Source: Fulvia fulva
Taxonomy: Eukaryota; Ascomycota; Dothideomycetes; Mycosphaerellales; Mycosphaerellaceae
Assembly (NCBI RefSeq): GCF_020509005.1
Contig: NC_063021.1
Coordinates: 3,906,001-3,970,000 of the forward strand
Length of the DNA stretch: 64,000 bases
Direction of reading: 5' to 3'
In this document: positions 24,933-35,447 of the stretch, one piece after another
Position numbering within the stretch: position 1 is the stretch's first letter
Layout: each line of letters starts with the position of its first letter
The notes under the pieces: generated by a model
Told to the model about the DNA's origin: nothing
What the model saw: the letters and a program-made list of their open reading frames with translations, nothing else
Database searches by the model: none
Made by a program: the position numbers and the translations under genes

Positions 24933-25976
24933 ATGGACACCCCAGCAGACACCTCCTTCACCAAAGCCCTCCCCAAAGTCGAACTCCACGCCCACCTCAC
25001 AGGCAGCATCACACCCCATACCCTGCACGAGATCTGGCTCAAGAAACGCGATATCTCAGCCGGAGCCCAACTAGAAGACCCCCTCACAGCATGCCGCCCC
25101 GAAGCAGCCCACCACGACGTCTTCTCCTTCTTTCCCCTCTTCGACACCTACATCTACAACCTCATCAACGATGTAGACGCCGTCGCCTTCGCCACTGGGG
25201 AGGTGCTCAAGGCCTTCGAAGCCGATGGTGTCCGATATCTTGAACTTCGCACCACGCCCCGTGAAGAACCCGCCACGGGTCTGACGAAGGAAGTGTATGT
25301 CGAGACTGTGCTGGATACCATCAAATCCCACAGTCAAGACAAGATGCACACCTACCTCATCCTCTCCATCGACCGCCGTAATACCCTCGCTCAAGCAATG
25401 GACGTCGTGAACCTCGCCATCAAGTACCAATCCCGCGGCATCGTCGGCGTCGACCTCTGCGGCAACCCCCTGAAAGGCAACATCTCCCTCTTCGCCCCAG
25501 CCTTCGCCATCGCCAAATCCCACAACCTCAGAATCACCCTCCACTTCGCAGAACTCCCCTCCTCCAGCACAGAGGTCGAACTCACCACCCTCCTATCCTA
25601 CGTCCCCGACCGTCTCGGCCACGTCATCAACACCACCCCCTCCATCGAAACCGAGATCGAAAAGCGCAAGCTAGGGCTGGAATTATGCTTATCCTGCAAC
25701 GTCCTGGCCGGTTTGACGGAGGGCGGGTACGCGAATCATCATTTCGGGAAGTGGTACACGCGGGACTGCCCGATCGCCTTGTGTACAGACGACTTCGGCG
25801 TATTCGGAAGCTCTATATCAAACGAATATCTCCTCACTGCGCAGCACTTCCAGCTATCGCGAAGCGATCTCATCTGGCTAGCCAGTGGCGCGGTACCCAG
25901 TATCTTCGGCGGCGAGGACGAGGAGGATAGGATGTATGGGTTGTTGAAGGAGTTTGAAGATCAGCAGGGATCGTAG
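24933..25976 (+). CDS. Adenosine deaminase-like metal-dependent hydrolase (ADA/ADAL family)
   Basis: Intronless 347-residue TIM-barrel amidohydrolase expected to deaminate adenosine, or N6-modified AMP as ADAL proteins do. The N-terminal LPKVELHAHLTGSI supplies the first metal-binding His-x-His pair. VRYLELRTTPR is a typical ADA-family strand, LHFAEL carries the catalytic Glu position of the usual HAGE motif, DRLGHVI is the next conserved histidine region, and CTDDFGVFGSS has the aspartate pair of TDDP. The start at 24933 is chosen because the preceding in-frame codons back to 24774 are not protein-like for this family. Length is normal. Adenosine and N6-methyl-AMP substrates cannot be separated by eye. 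Confidence 0.9.
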   Translation: MDTPADTSFTKALPKVELHAHLTGSITPHTLHEIWLKKRDISAGAQLEDPLTACRPEAAHHDVFSFFPLFDTYIYNLINDVDAVAFATGEVLKAFEADGVRYLELRTTPREEPATGLTKEVYVETVLDTIKSHSQDKMHTYLILSIDRRNTLAQAMDVVNLAIKYQSRGIVGVDLCGNPLKGNISLFAPAFAIAKSHNLRITLHFAELPSSSTEVELTTLLSYVPDRLGHVINTTPSIETEIEKRKLGLELCLSCNVLAGLTEGGYANHHFGKWYTRDCPIALCTDDFGVFGSSISNEYLLTAQHFQLSRSDLIWLASGAVPSIFGGEDEEDRMYGLLKEFEDQQGS

Positions 25977-26518
25977 TACTGGTGCGATTGTACATTGACG
26001 TCTTTTTGAGCGGTTTCGACACAGAGGTGCCTGAGGCAACTAGTGCTGAAGTACCATGCCCGGAAAAATCCCGGGACGACAGCAACGTCGTCAGCTGGAA
26101 CTTGGCGTGCCCAATACCTTCATGTCCGACTCTTTTCATGCATAGGATTATGTTCCCGAGGTTTTGATCCGTCATAGTGCGTCCGGAATAGATAAATGTT
26201 CGAGCGATCCTTCGAACAGGATACTTTGACTTCATCTCTACGATGGAGCATCACATTCATGCAAGTTCACGTTGAAGCTGCACCACCACTGAACGTGCAA
26301 CACTTGGTTATCCATCGCCTCTGAAAGGAGTTCAGCAAGAAATGGCGACATCACATAGACCGATGCAAATATTTCACAACAGAGACTCGCACTGCATTCC
26401 TCAGCCACTTCAAAATCTATCAACAATATCATCTCTATACAACTCTACACCCCACCACACTCCCCCCTACATCAGCTCACGAGCCCTCATCTCTCTTCAC
26501 CTTCCTCCTCAATCTCTC
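25977..26518. other. Convergent intergenic region
   Basis: Lies between the stops of the deaminase-like gene and PAN1. Nothing recognisable was found. Confidence 0.6.
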
Positions 26519-29500
26519 CTAAAGCACCCTGCCCGCAGTAGTCGCCGTACTACGATCTTTAGTCACAGTCTTCTTCAGCCCCTTCCCGGCCTGAATCTGC
26601 CCCAGCAATCCACTGCGATCCATCCCTCCACCACCAGCAGGCGGTCCCGCTGGAAGTGCCGGTGGAGGCGGAGGGCCAGGAGGTGGCGGCGGCGCACCAC
26701 TGTCTGGCATAGGCGGCGGAGGAGGTGCGCCCATGTTTGGCATAGGTGGTGGAGGTGGTGCGCCAGAGTTGGGCATCGGTGGTGGAGGCGGTGGGCTGGC
26801 GATTCGGTCCTTGCCTGGTGCTGGGGAGTTGGGTCCGGACGCTGTTGTTGGGCTATCCATTGCTGAAAGAGGTCGAGGAGGAGCCATGGTGCCGAAGAGG
26901 ATGGAGGCTAGCTGTTTTGCAGAGCCGCCTTGAGGTTGGTCTTCGTAGTCATCGTCGTCTGACGAGTCGACAACAGACCAGTCATCCTCATCAGCAGGCT
27001 TGGCTGTCTTGCGGCTCGGTGGTGCGGCTGGGTCTGGCAGAGCCTGTTGATTGACTAAGTCTTGCTGCGTGAGGCGGTGGAATGGGTTTGTGTCGACCTT
27101 CTTCTCAGCTTCAGGCGAGGTTGCTGCTGGTGATGCGGCCGGCTGCTGGTTCATGCACTTGAAGAAGGGATTCTTCGACTCGCTCGGTGGGCTCGTGACA
27201 GACACCGCTGGACTCGGCATGCCTGTGTCAAAAGAGCCTGGCATTGGAGGGGGCGGAGGAGCTGCTGCAGAGGGCAGAGGTGGTGCTACCGGGGGCGAGC
27301 TTGGTGGTTCCTGGACTCTTGGCAGCTCCATGCTTTGTGTAGGCGTGCTCTCTGTAGGGGTGTTCCGCTCAACGTCGTCATCATCGCTCGAGTCATCATC
27401 GCCCATGCTCTCGAGCTGCAGTCGAAGTTGTCGCTCCTTCTCCTTCGCAGCTTCAATCTCAGCCCGCTGTGCGGCCAAGCGAGACTCTTTCTCCTGCGCC
27501 TCCTTCTTGGAAGCCTCTCTCCGCTTCTTCTCCTCTGCCTTCTTGACTTTGCCAGCCTTGACTTGTTCTTCAAGTGCTTTCAGAGACGCCTCCGCTTCTT
27601 CACGCTGCTTCTGCAACTCGCGTTCCTGTCGTGCCTCCTCGTGCCTGTGATATGTCAGCACTTGTCCATCTCCAGTCAACATGATGCCGTCATACTCCAT
27701 GTCATTGGTCTCCTTGGCCATCGCCGCTTGTTGTTCCTTCAGGGCCTGTTCCTTGATCTCTTGTTCCGCACGCTTGGCTTCAGAGTTGGCCTGATCCTGA
27801 CCCTGCAGACTCTCGCTCCTTTTCTTTCTTGGCGCAGGTGGTGGCGGCTTCGGCTTGCCAGCAGAACCTGCAGGAGTTGGAGGTGCGACAGATTCGCCCC
27901 GAAGACGAGCCTGCCTTTCTTGCTCCCGTTTCGCGTCCTCTTCTTCAGCTTGACGTAACCGGTCTTCCCGTTCTTTGCGCTCACGCTCGGCGCGCTGTGC
28001 AGCTGATTCTCCACTCTTAGCCGGAGCTTTGAGACCCAGCGCGGCCAGTCGTTCAGCCATGCGTTGTTCAGCTTGCTGCTTGATAAAGGCCGCCCGCTCT
28101 TCTGCAGTGCGGTAGCTGGAGTATGATGAGCCAGAAGTTTGAGGTGTCGACGCCGCTGCTCTACTCGAAGCTGGACTGTCAGTTCGAGACACTGGTGTGT
28201 TAGTCCGGCTGTCATCCTGCACTGGCTCTCTCGCGCTTGCTCGAGGCTGCGCTTTCTCTTCGTTGCGCACACGTGCAGACCTCGAGCTACGCTGCAGGTC
28301 GAAGATGAAATCTTTGACTTCGTCTTCGACGCCCAGACCGTCGTCCCATCTCCTTCGCTCGTGCTCATCTGAGGCACTCTCACCACCTTCCTTGAGACTC
28401 GATTCAAGACCTTTGCTATACTCGGTGACACTCTCTTCCACATCGCGGACCATCTTTTCGTTGTCTTCGCGCTCACGAGACACGCGCCTCTGCTCCTCTT
28501 CGAGTCTGGCGGCAGCGCCGGAACCATCATCGCCATCGTCGACTTTCTTGCCAGCGAGTGCGGCGGAACGTTTCTGCATCATAGCCTTGGCTCTTGCCTT
28601 TAAACGATCGCTCTCAGTCACTGCGCCTCCAGGTCCAGTCCCGACGATGGCAGCAGCAGAGGATGGGTTTGCCTTGGCATCTTTGAGTCTAAACAGCTCC
28701 AGCTGAGCATCCGCAATGGCCTTCTCGCACCTTCGCACATGGCTCGCAAGCTCTGGCAGGCGATCCTGAAGACCACGAAGTTGTCTCTGTAACGCTCGCC
28801 TTTCCGCATCAGAATCGCCAGTCTTGAAAGCGCTGCTTGGATGACTGTCGATATCCTCTTGTATCCTTCGGATGCGTCTAAACAGCTCTTCACTCTCTTT
28901 GCGATCTTTACGATCCAGTGCATCCTCTTCATCAGCATTGCCCTCGTCTTCAAAGTCCATGGCATCAAGCAGAACTTGCTTCTCTCTGATCGTCTTCTTG
29001 AGCTGGTCGATGCTCATCTCGTCCGCAGTGATGCTGCTCGTGTCGCTCTGGGCCGGCGAAGAGCTCCTGCCATTCTCGCCCACTCGTCGTCTAGCGGATG
29101 AGCGATATCCGACATCGTCGTCGTTGTTCTTGAAGACCGTGGCATCCTTGCGACCAGGTGTGCCGTTCGCTTGGAAGGATCGAGACTTCATGTAGCTGAC
29201 GCCCGTGCGCTGTGGCTGCAAGAAAGCACCCGTGGACTTCCTCGTCTGCGCATCCTGACTGAGGAGGTTCTTCATCGTGCCGATGCTCGAATCGATGTTT
29301 CGCGTCGAGGGTGGGATCAGCTCGGCTGGGAGCGTGTTAGGCACAGGGTAGCCGTTCAGTCGTCGATAGATCAAATGCATTGCGACTGCGAACTCGTCAA
29401 GATTGAGCCGACCCTTGTTGTGCGGGTCGCTCAGTGTCCATATTCGCTCAAGCTCAGCCTTCTCCAAGCCAGACTGCCCGAAGATCTCCAGTGCTTGGTT

Positions 29501-30961
29501 GCCTGTTATGTAACCCTTACCGAAACCATCCCAAGCCTTGAACATGTCATCGTAGATCTTCTTCTCGTCCTTGGTGACAGCCCACGGCACAGTGGCATTT
29601 CCTCGGAGACCTTGTGTGGTGAAGCCTGCTTCTCTACCTGGCTGCGGCATCATCTGTTGTTGAAGTGCTTGCAGGTTTGGCAGACCACTAGCTGGTGCAT
29701 TGACAAGACCCCACTGACCTGGTCGTCCAGTCGGCTGTGCGTTCAGCGGAGCGGCCATTGGACCACCACCGAACCCAGTCTGCTGAGGCGCAAGACCAAA
29801 GCCTGGAGACAAGTTCTGGCCCATCCCGGTCGGCATAGGAGGCATTGGCGGGCGTGGTCCAGTGTAGCCCTGTGCTTGTGGCATGCCTCCAGGGTATCCA
29901 GTCTGTTGTGGCTGCAACCCTGTGGGCTGTTGTTGCTGAAAGCCAGTCGCTTGTGGAACCTGAAAGCCAGTCGGTGTCGCTGTAAGCTGGGTCAACAGCT
30001 GCTGATTGCTCGGGTTCTGCGCTTGTGGCTGCTGGATCTTCGGAAGCTCATTGAAGTTGGGCGCATTGCTGCTGGGAGTCGGAGCTGGACCTTCATCTCC
30101 CACGCCAAACGATATAATGTCCACCATGCTCGATACCTCGTTGCGAATCTTCTCAGGCAAAGATGACGGCACATCCTTGCCCGTCAGTTTCAGGTTGCAG
30201 AGGTACATGGCCAGCGCGAACTCTGGGAAGAGCAGCTGGCCCGACTTTGTGGTATCCGACAGTGTCCATACTTGGGCCAAGCTATTACCATCCAGCTTAC
30301 TCCTGATCAAGAGATCCTTTGCCTTTTCTCCGCTCAATGCCTGATCGCCTCCGGTCGCGCTCTTGAACAGCTGCTCGAACTTGGCCTGATCTTGCGCCGT
30401 GATGAAGCTCAGCCGGATGCTGGGGATCTTGTTGCCTGATTTCGGTGCCGGCGCGGATGGTGTCGGTGCTGACGAGATGCCTCGGAAGGAGTTGGCCATG
30501 TCATTGCTGGTCATGCCTGTTGCCTGGGGTCGCATCGGCTGCTGAGGTTGTTGTTGCTGGAAGGCATTCTGCTGGCCTTGCTGAAACCCAGTTGGCTGCG
30601 CGACCTGGATCTGAGGTTGTTGCTGTTGCGGAGGCTGCTGGAAGCCCGCAGGTTGAGGCTGCTGGAAGCCTGTTGGCTGTGGCTGTTGGAAGCCCGAGTA
30701 TTGCGGTTGCGGTTGCTGCTGTTGCTGGAACTGCTGAGGCTGCTGTCCGGGGAAGCCGGTCGCTTGAGGCTGCAGGCCAGCTTGCGGGAAGCCGGTGTAT
30801 TGCTGCTGGAGAGGTGGTTGGGCGTAGGGAGGCTGTTGCTGGCCATACTGCGGCTGCTGTTGCTGCTGCTGTCCTCCGAATTGCTGCGGCTGGCCGTATT
30901 GTTGCTGGCCAGGCCGACCACTGGGGCCGCCGCCGAGATATGAGTTAGAGCCGGAGAACAT
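26519..30961 (-). CDS. PAN1: Actin cytoskeleton-regulatory complex protein Pan1
   Basis: Endocytic scaffold of 1,480 residues, intronless, acting at cortical actin patches with End3 and Sla1 and activating Arp2/3. The N-terminal ~170 residues are Gln/Pro-rich with repeated PTGFQQ/ATGF units. EH domain 1 is at about 185-275 ([39 protein letters not shown]). EH domain 2 is at about 470-560 ([40 protein letters not shown]). A long coiled coil with acidic and Lys/Glu/Arg-rich repeats follows (~650-1190). The C-terminus is proline-rich (four PPPPPMP-type blocks) and ends in a WH2-like actin-binding segment ([17 protein letters not shown]). Order and length match Eurotiomycete/Dothideomycete Pan1. 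The only oddity is the repeat-rich DNA at both ends. Confidence 0.95.
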   Translation of the reverse strand: MFSGSNSYLGGGPSGRPGQQQYGQPQQFGGQQQQQQPQYGQQQPPYAQPPLQQQYTGFPQAGLQPQATGFPGQQPQQFQQQQQPQPQYSGFQQPQPTGFQQPQPAGFQQPPQQQQPQIQVAQPTGFQQGQQNAFQQQQPQQPMRPQATGMTSNDMANSFRGISSAPTPSAPAPKSGNKIPSIRLSFITAQDQAKFEQLFKSATGGDQALSGEKAKDLLIRSKLDGNSLAQVWTLSDTTKSGQLLFPEFALAMYLCNLKLTGKDVPSSLPEKIRNEVSSMVDIISFGVGDEGPAPTPSSNAPNFNELPKIQQPQAQNPSNQQLLTQLTATPTGFQVPQATGFQQQQPTGLQPQQTGYPGGMPQAQGYTGPRPPMPPMPTGMGQNLSPGFGLAPQQTGFGGGPMAAPLNAQPTGRPGQWGLVNAPASGLPNLQALQQQMMPQPGREAGFTTQGLRGNATVPWAVTKDEKKIYDDMFKAWDGFGKGYITGNQALEIFGQSGLEKAELERIWTLSDPHNKGRLNLDEFAVAMHLIYRRLNGYPVPNTLPAELIPPSTRNIDSSIGTMKNLLSQDAQTRKSTGAFLQPQRTGVSYMKSRSFQANGTPGRKDATVFKNNDDDVGYRSSARRRVGENGRSSSPAQSDTSSITADEMSIDQLKKTIREKQVLLDAMDFEDEGNADEEDALDRKDRKESEELFRRIRRIQEDIDSHPSSAFKTGDSDAERRALQRQLRGLQDRLPELASHVRRCEKAIADAQLELFRLKDAKANPSSAAAIVGTGPGGAVTESDRLKARAKAMMQKRSAALAGKKVDDGDDGSGAAARLEEEQRRVSREREDNEKMVRDVEESVTEYSKGLESSLKEGGESASDEHERRRWDDGLGVEDEVKDFIFDLQRSSRSARVRNEEKAQPRASAREPVQDDSRTNTPVSRTDSPASSRAAASTPQTSGSSYSSYRTAEERAAFIKQQAEQRMAERLAALGLKAPAKSGESAAQRAERERKEREDRLRQAEEEDAKREQERQARLRGESVAPPTPAGSAGKPKPPPPAPRKKRSESLQGQDQANSEAKRAEQEIKEQALKEQQAAMAKETNDMEYDGIMLTGDGQVLTYHRHEEARQERELQKQREEAEASLKALEEQVKAGKVKKAEEKKRREASKKEAQEKESRLAAQRAEIEAAKEKERQLRLQLESMGDDDSSDDDDVERNTPTESTPTQSMELPRVQEPPSSPPVAPPLPSAAAPPPPPMPGSFDTGMPSPAVSVTSPPSESKNPFFKCMNQQPAASPAATSPEAEKKVDTNPFHRLTQQDLVNQQALPDPAAPPSRKTAKPADEDDWSVVDSSDDDDYEDQPQGGSAKQLASILFGTMAPPRPLSAMDSPTTASGPNSPAPGKDRIASPPPPPPMPNSGAPPPPPMPNMGAPPPPPMPDSGAPPPPPGPPPPPALPAGPPAGGGGMDRSGLLGQIQAGKGLKKTVTKDRSTATTAGRVL

Positions 30962-31560
30962 GGCGGCAGGTGTGGATTATGCCATATGCGAAGGGAACGA
31001 AGGTGGTGGTGAGACAAAAGGCCGAGAGCTCGAGGAGACGCGCAAGTGGAGGCGGAGCGACATGCTTGTCAGCCCACTGAAACCCGCGGAAGGACCTCAC
31101 CACACGTCATTCACGCAGACATCACCTTGTATCCCATCAAATCAACAACTCTTTGTCATCAATACGTACTGAACGCGGACGCGATATCAGTCTGGAGCCC
31201 CCTCCAACGCCGAAGAACCGTTCGCCCGCTCGAAGCACGCCGCGCGCTCCCGTGCCTGAGGCGGCCACTGTTGCCCTCAATTCGAATCATTAATCACAGG
31301 CCACAAGCATGAAGCAAGACTCAATAGCACAGAGCCCGCCGCTTACAGAATCCTACCGCGCGCTCCTCTGCTTGACGCGCCTATTGCTAGCCTCAGTCCG
31401 AAGTCTCAATCACAGCGCCAAAGCATGAAGGAAGACCCAGTGCCAACGAAATTGTCTCCTCTTCGAAGCACTCCACTCGCCCGCCCCTCCGCCCGCTGAA
31501 AGCCAACCCCATCCCCACCGATTGACCTCGAAAGTACGGCACGAAGCTTGCTCCAATGCC
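30962..31560. other. Intergenic between PAN1 start and paralogue A stop
   Basis: PAN1 promoter region. It contains an imperfect ~84-bp direct duplication (31241-31323 and 31357-31441), described separately. No coding sequence was recognised. Confidence 0.5.
31241..31441. repeat. Imperfect direct duplication, ~84-bp unit
   Basis: Unit 1 at 31241-31323 and unit 2 at 31357-31441 both begin cgcgcgctcc and share aatcacag, caaagcatgaag/cacaagcatgaag and aagac blocks in the same order, with a 33-bp spacer. Identity is high but not perfect, so the duplication is not very recent. Confidence 0.7.
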
Positions 31561-32517
31561 TTAGTCAGAGCCTTTGAAGTACAGAGTGCGACTCCATGTC
31601 CGCCACGAGATCTTCAATCGTACCTCCTCCTCCAGCATGAGATGCAGTCCGATGTTCTGCCTCAGTATACCGGAGCCGCGCTGGAACTCGCCCACCAGAT
31701 TCATCCTCTCCTCCGGATACTGGCCCCCTTCGTAACCCAAGGCGACGACCACCTTGGTGTACGTACCGTCATGGAACTTCTTGGCTAGGATGTCGTCGAT
31801 CTTCCAGATCAGGAACAGACCCGCTTCCGGCTCCCTTGTCTTGACGGCCACGAGGATATGATCGACGCGGGCGCCACCGTACCATACATTCTTGAGCTCG
31901 CGCGCCAGCTTGCACGAGTTGTAGGCGGTGGCGTACAGCTGCGTGGCATCGTGGCCCTGAGCGAAGCGTCTGTGGGCGTTGGCGATGGCTGTGTACTGGT
32001 GGAAGGCCGCTCGCAAGCGCTCGCGCTTCGGGTTTTCGATTTCGAGGGACACCGCTGTGGCGTGATCCGCCCATTGCAGGTCTTGCCACTGGCCTGGTAG
32101 GTACGGGAGACTATCGCCATCCAAACTCAAATCTTCAGGGACCGACAGCAGCACGTTCATGTGCAGCTCGGTGGCAGAAATCTCCGCGATCGATTTCGTG
32201 GCATCGGGAATGGCCAGATCGATGAACTGGATATGGTCCAACGTCTTGGTGCGGATGGCATCGTAGAACATCTGCAGGACCAAGCCCTCGCAGCCACGCC
32301 CTTCGTTGTCCAGCCTTCGAACAGACCTGCTGGGAACCGTCCAACCGGGCGTGTCGGTCGGCTGCAGCAGAAGGAGTCTGCCCTCGCGAAAGATGAAGAC
32401 TGACATGGTGAACGTAGTGAAGACGCGGTTGTCGCCCTTCTTGGAGCGCTTCTTGTCGTGCATTTCGATGATGTTGCGAATCGGCTCCCAGAGCCAGTGG
32501 TAGTGGTTGTCGGCCAT
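31561..32517 (-). CDS. Cluster paralogue A: Nudix-like-fold protein without Nudix box
   Basis: Intronless, 318 residues, not recognised as a named family. After MADNHYHWLWEP comes a strand pattern FTMSVFIFREGRLLLLQP, then GWTVPSRSVRRLDNEG, which looks like the opening strands of a Nudix fold (hydrophobic strand, Gly-Arg turn, WxxPxxxV). The catalytic Nudix box (G-x5-E-x7-REUxEExGU) is absent where it should follow. A helix leading to LDHIQFIDL and a C-terminal block with NLVGEFQRGSG...LKISW are shared with paralogues B and C. It is divergent from B over a 605-bp shared upstream region. It lacks signal peptide and membrane segments, so is probably intracellular. Fold call is by eye and uncertain; gene reality is well supported. 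Confidence 0.75.
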   Translation of the reverse strand: MADNHYHWLWEPIRNIIEMHDKKRSKKGDNRVFTTFTMSVFIFREGRLLLLQPTDTPGWTVPSRSVRRLDNEGRGCEGLVLQMFYDAIRTKTLDHIQFIDLAIPDATKSIAEISATELHMNVLLSVPEDLSLDGDSLPYLPGQWQDLQWADHATAVSLEIENPKRERLRAAFHQYTAIANAHRRFAQGHDATQLYATAYNSCKLARELKNVWYGGARVDHILVAVKTREPEAGLFLIWKIDDILAKKFHDGTYTKVVVALGYEGGQYPEERMNLVGEFQRGSGILRQNIGLHLMLEEEVRLKISWRTWSRTLYFKGSD

Positions 32518-33122
32518 GGTGTAGTATGTGGCGCGTCTTGTACTGGTGGCGATACTGTGTGTATAGGTAGGTGGTCGGTGGTGAGGAGTAATCGGTGGTG
32601 TTCGAGGAGATTTGAAAGGTCGGTGTTGAAGCGTAAGTTATTGAGTATGAAGTCTGCTCTTTTATGCTACCAGCCGCCTATTGTCAGGGTTTGCTACTGA
32701 GTGAGTGAAAGATCTGCGCTTACCGAAAGGGTTCTAGACAATACCAGTGTCTATTGCTGGTGGTCAATGGTGTGTCGTACGGAGGCTATTGTCGCGTTGT
32801 GGTGGAAGCGTCAATGGGATTGTATTGTCTAAGCTGATGTTGGAGGCGGCAGCAGTTTCTTAAGGGCATCGACAATTGTGCTAGCGCCTCGCGACTCGCG
32901 ACTCGGAAGCCGGCACAATGCAGTTGTTGCGAGCATGTGATGCGCATGGACGATGAAACATGGCACGTGAGACGGCGTCTGTTGGTCGCGACTGAGTTTG
33001 AGGACATTCACAGAGACTTAATTTGAGGACAGGCAGTGAGTGCAATATCTTCTTACAACTTCCACCCAGAAGAAGATTATTCTGCGACACAATAACAGAA
33101 CCACCACGCTCAGCGACTCGAC
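32518..33122. promoter_or_regulatory. Divergent promoter region of paralogues A and B
   Basis: 605 bp between the two start codons. It contains short direct repeats (ctcgcgactcgcgactcgg near 32884) and the first unit of the 42-bp duplication that carries the B start codon. No TATA or defined operator can be assigned with confidence. Confidence 0.45.
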
Positions 33123-33167
33123 ATGGCGACACAACAACAGAATCACCACACGCAGCAACTCGACGTG
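33084..33167 (+). repeat. 42-bp tandem duplication spanning the start codon of paralogue B
   Basis: Unit 1 is 33084-33125 and unit 2 is 33126-33167, exactly 42 bp apart and 36/42 identical by direct comparison. Unit 1 ends in ATG (33123), the start used by B. The equivalent position in unit 2 is GTG (33165). Since 42 is a multiple of three, both sites are in the same frame. Confidence 0.9.
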
Positions 33168-34191
33168 GCGACGCAAAAGCACTGGCTACTGCAGACTCCC
33201 AAGGAGTTGGTCGCCGACTTCAACACCAAGAAAGGCGAAAATCTAGCAGTCCTCAAAATCAGCATCTACCTCTTCCAAGGCGACCACGTCCTGCTCTTCC
33301 ACCAGCGCGATCGCCCTTACCCGGGAGAACAGGAAGAATGGATTGTCCCTCACGACATCGTGCGCGTTGATCGGCCCGCATCGCACCCAACGCAACAGGC
33401 CGTAGGTAAGTCACCACCCTGGCCCCCTCCCCTTCCACATCCTAACACTAACACCCCTCCTTTCAGCCACGATTCCAATCCGCATCCGCACCCTCCACTA
33501 CCTCGCCTCCATGCGCGTCCCCATCCCCCTCCTGCACGAAATCCAATTCATGGAATTCAGCAAACCAGAACCCCTCTCCATACACTCCGGCGAGACCCTC
33601 CACATCTGGGCCATCCTCACCCTCTACCCACACCCCCTCCCCCCCGAAACCCGCGAAGCTTTCCTAACCACCCTCAACAACAACGCGGTATACCGCTGGG
33701 CGACCGAAGCCGACGTGAACCAAAACCGCATCAAGACCCCCGCCTTCGATACCGACATTACACGATCCGACCAACTCCACATCCTCGACCTCAAAGCAGC
33801 CTTCAAGCGCCTCTCCCTCTGCTGCAAATTCAACATTACCCACGTGCCCCCCCTCGCAAGCCTCTCCACAACAGGGCACCACATCCTCGCCTCCGTCCTA
33901 GAAGCCCGCGCAATGCGGTATGCAGGCGATGCGGGCCGGTACGGCATGATTCTGCTCAGCAACACGTCTCCGCGGAATCTTATCGTAAATCGGTTGAGGG
34001 AGACGCAGATGGATACGACGTCCTGGCCGGCGGAGGTGCGGGGGAATAGTGGGGAGGTGTATACGATTGTCGGGGCGTTTAAGATGGGGAGGGTTGTGTG
34101 GCGTGCGGGTGCGGGGGAGGGGAGGGGTGTGCTGTGGGGGGAGGTTGTGGAGGAGGGGGGGAGGGTTAGGGTTAGTTGGGTGGGGCAGTAG
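33123..34191 (+). CDS. Cluster paralogue B: Nudix-like-fold protein without Nudix box
   Basis: 335 residues; exons 33123-33405 and 33467-34191 (gtaagt...ttcag, in phase). The first 14 codons come from a tandem duplication; the residue at codon 15 is Val where paralogues A and C start with Met (VATQKHWLLQTP versus MATYTHWLSETP in C). Then LKISIYLFQGDHVLLFHQR and EEWIVPHDIVRVD match the Nudix-like strands of A. No REUxEExGU box is present. AVYRWATEADVN is close to AYRWTTEADID of C, and YTIVGAFKMG...RVRVSW matches the C-terminal block of all three. A is intronless and so is C, so the intron here is either gained or retained. Function unknown. Confidence 0.78.
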
Positions 34192-35447
34192 AGAGAGAGT
34201 AGAGAGATGGGAGAGAGGATTGAGCAAGGCATCAGAAAGTGGTGCAAAATCGATAGGAGTGGAGCTAGGGAAGTCTTCTCCGTCCGACGGATATAAGATA
34301 CAAGAAACCCGTACAGCACGGCGACACGCCCTAGCGGCATCGCTGGCATCACGCGCTAGAAAGTTCGATACATGAAGCAAATCGTAGAGAGCAATCGTGG
34401 AGAGCAATCGTGCAGTGGAGCTCGCCACGCTTGCATATAAAGGAAGGATCGGAAGGAAGGATTCATTGAAATGCTGCCAGGAAGAAAAATGTGCTGTTGG
34501 CGGTTATGAACCTCCAAAGGTAAGCGTAGCGGAGTGGAGCTCTCTACCAACCCTTCTAGACTGCAAAGTAGCGTGCGATCCACGCTACCGCTACCCGACG
34601 TACAGTGCTTATTATACGACGACATAGGCGTTAGCGACGAGTATATGTTTGCGAGTTTGCCAACAGGCACAGTGCGGTAGGTCACGTGACCCTAAAACTT
34701 GAAAGTTGACCAATCAGAGCGGGCGCCAAGGCTAGTTGAGGGCTGGTGATAGAGCTCCACTCCCTCCTCGCTGACGCCACCACCTACGCTCGAGTGTTCG
34801 CAAGCTCACACGTCGCTACGGTGGATGGCTAGCGCTCGTCGGTCGTTACGCTTAATGAGGCATTTGTTCCTCACCAGAACGCGATGCACGTAAATAGCCG
34901 CGAACGCCAGCCAGTCTGGCTGGCGTTTCCTGCATACATGTATCTGCTCGGAGGAAGTAGGGCTGAGGTGTCCGACCCCAAGGCTTGGCTCGGGGGTGGA
35001 CCAGGTATGGCCTCCGGGTTACAGATCAGGCTTGGCCCAATCAGTCTTGGCAGGACATGGCGGAGTACGGGGACGATGCGTGCATGCGTGATCAAGGATA
35101 CAGATCGTGCAGGATGTGATGACGGTGGTTGCTGCGCGTTAAGATGTAGTGGAGTGGAGGCGAGGGGAGGGGAGGTGCACATAGCGCTCTTGCGTCTTGC
35201 TTCTGACGCGCGGGTTTTGTGCTTCTGTGCGTATGCTTCTTTTGTATATCTACTATACTCTATTATACCTTGTCGACAGCCACGAGGAAGCCAGGGCAGT
35301 CTTGCCACTCCTGAGATTAACCGCAGGCACCGATATGGGGCGGTATGCTCCTGCTTCGAGAGGCATTGTATCCATCGAAGGTCCAACAACTCGGGTTCAC
35401 ATGCTCCTCCTGCTTCCACTGGCTGACATGTAAAGGCCACCTCCAAC
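34192..35447. other. Intergenic between paralogues B and C
   Basis: No supported gene. It contains a perfect 25-nt interrupted palindrome (34903-34927) and, just before C, a short upstream reading frame of ten codons (ATG 35401 to stop 35433) that ends 14 bp before the C start codon and could affect its translation. Confidence 0.5.
34903..34927. repeat. Perfect inverted repeat, 12-bp arms with 1-bp centre
   Basis: Arms aacgccagccag (34903-34914) and ctggctggcgtt (34916-34927) are exact reverse complements. It could be a dimeric protein-binding site or a hairpin; nothing in the sequence decides. Confidence 0.85.
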
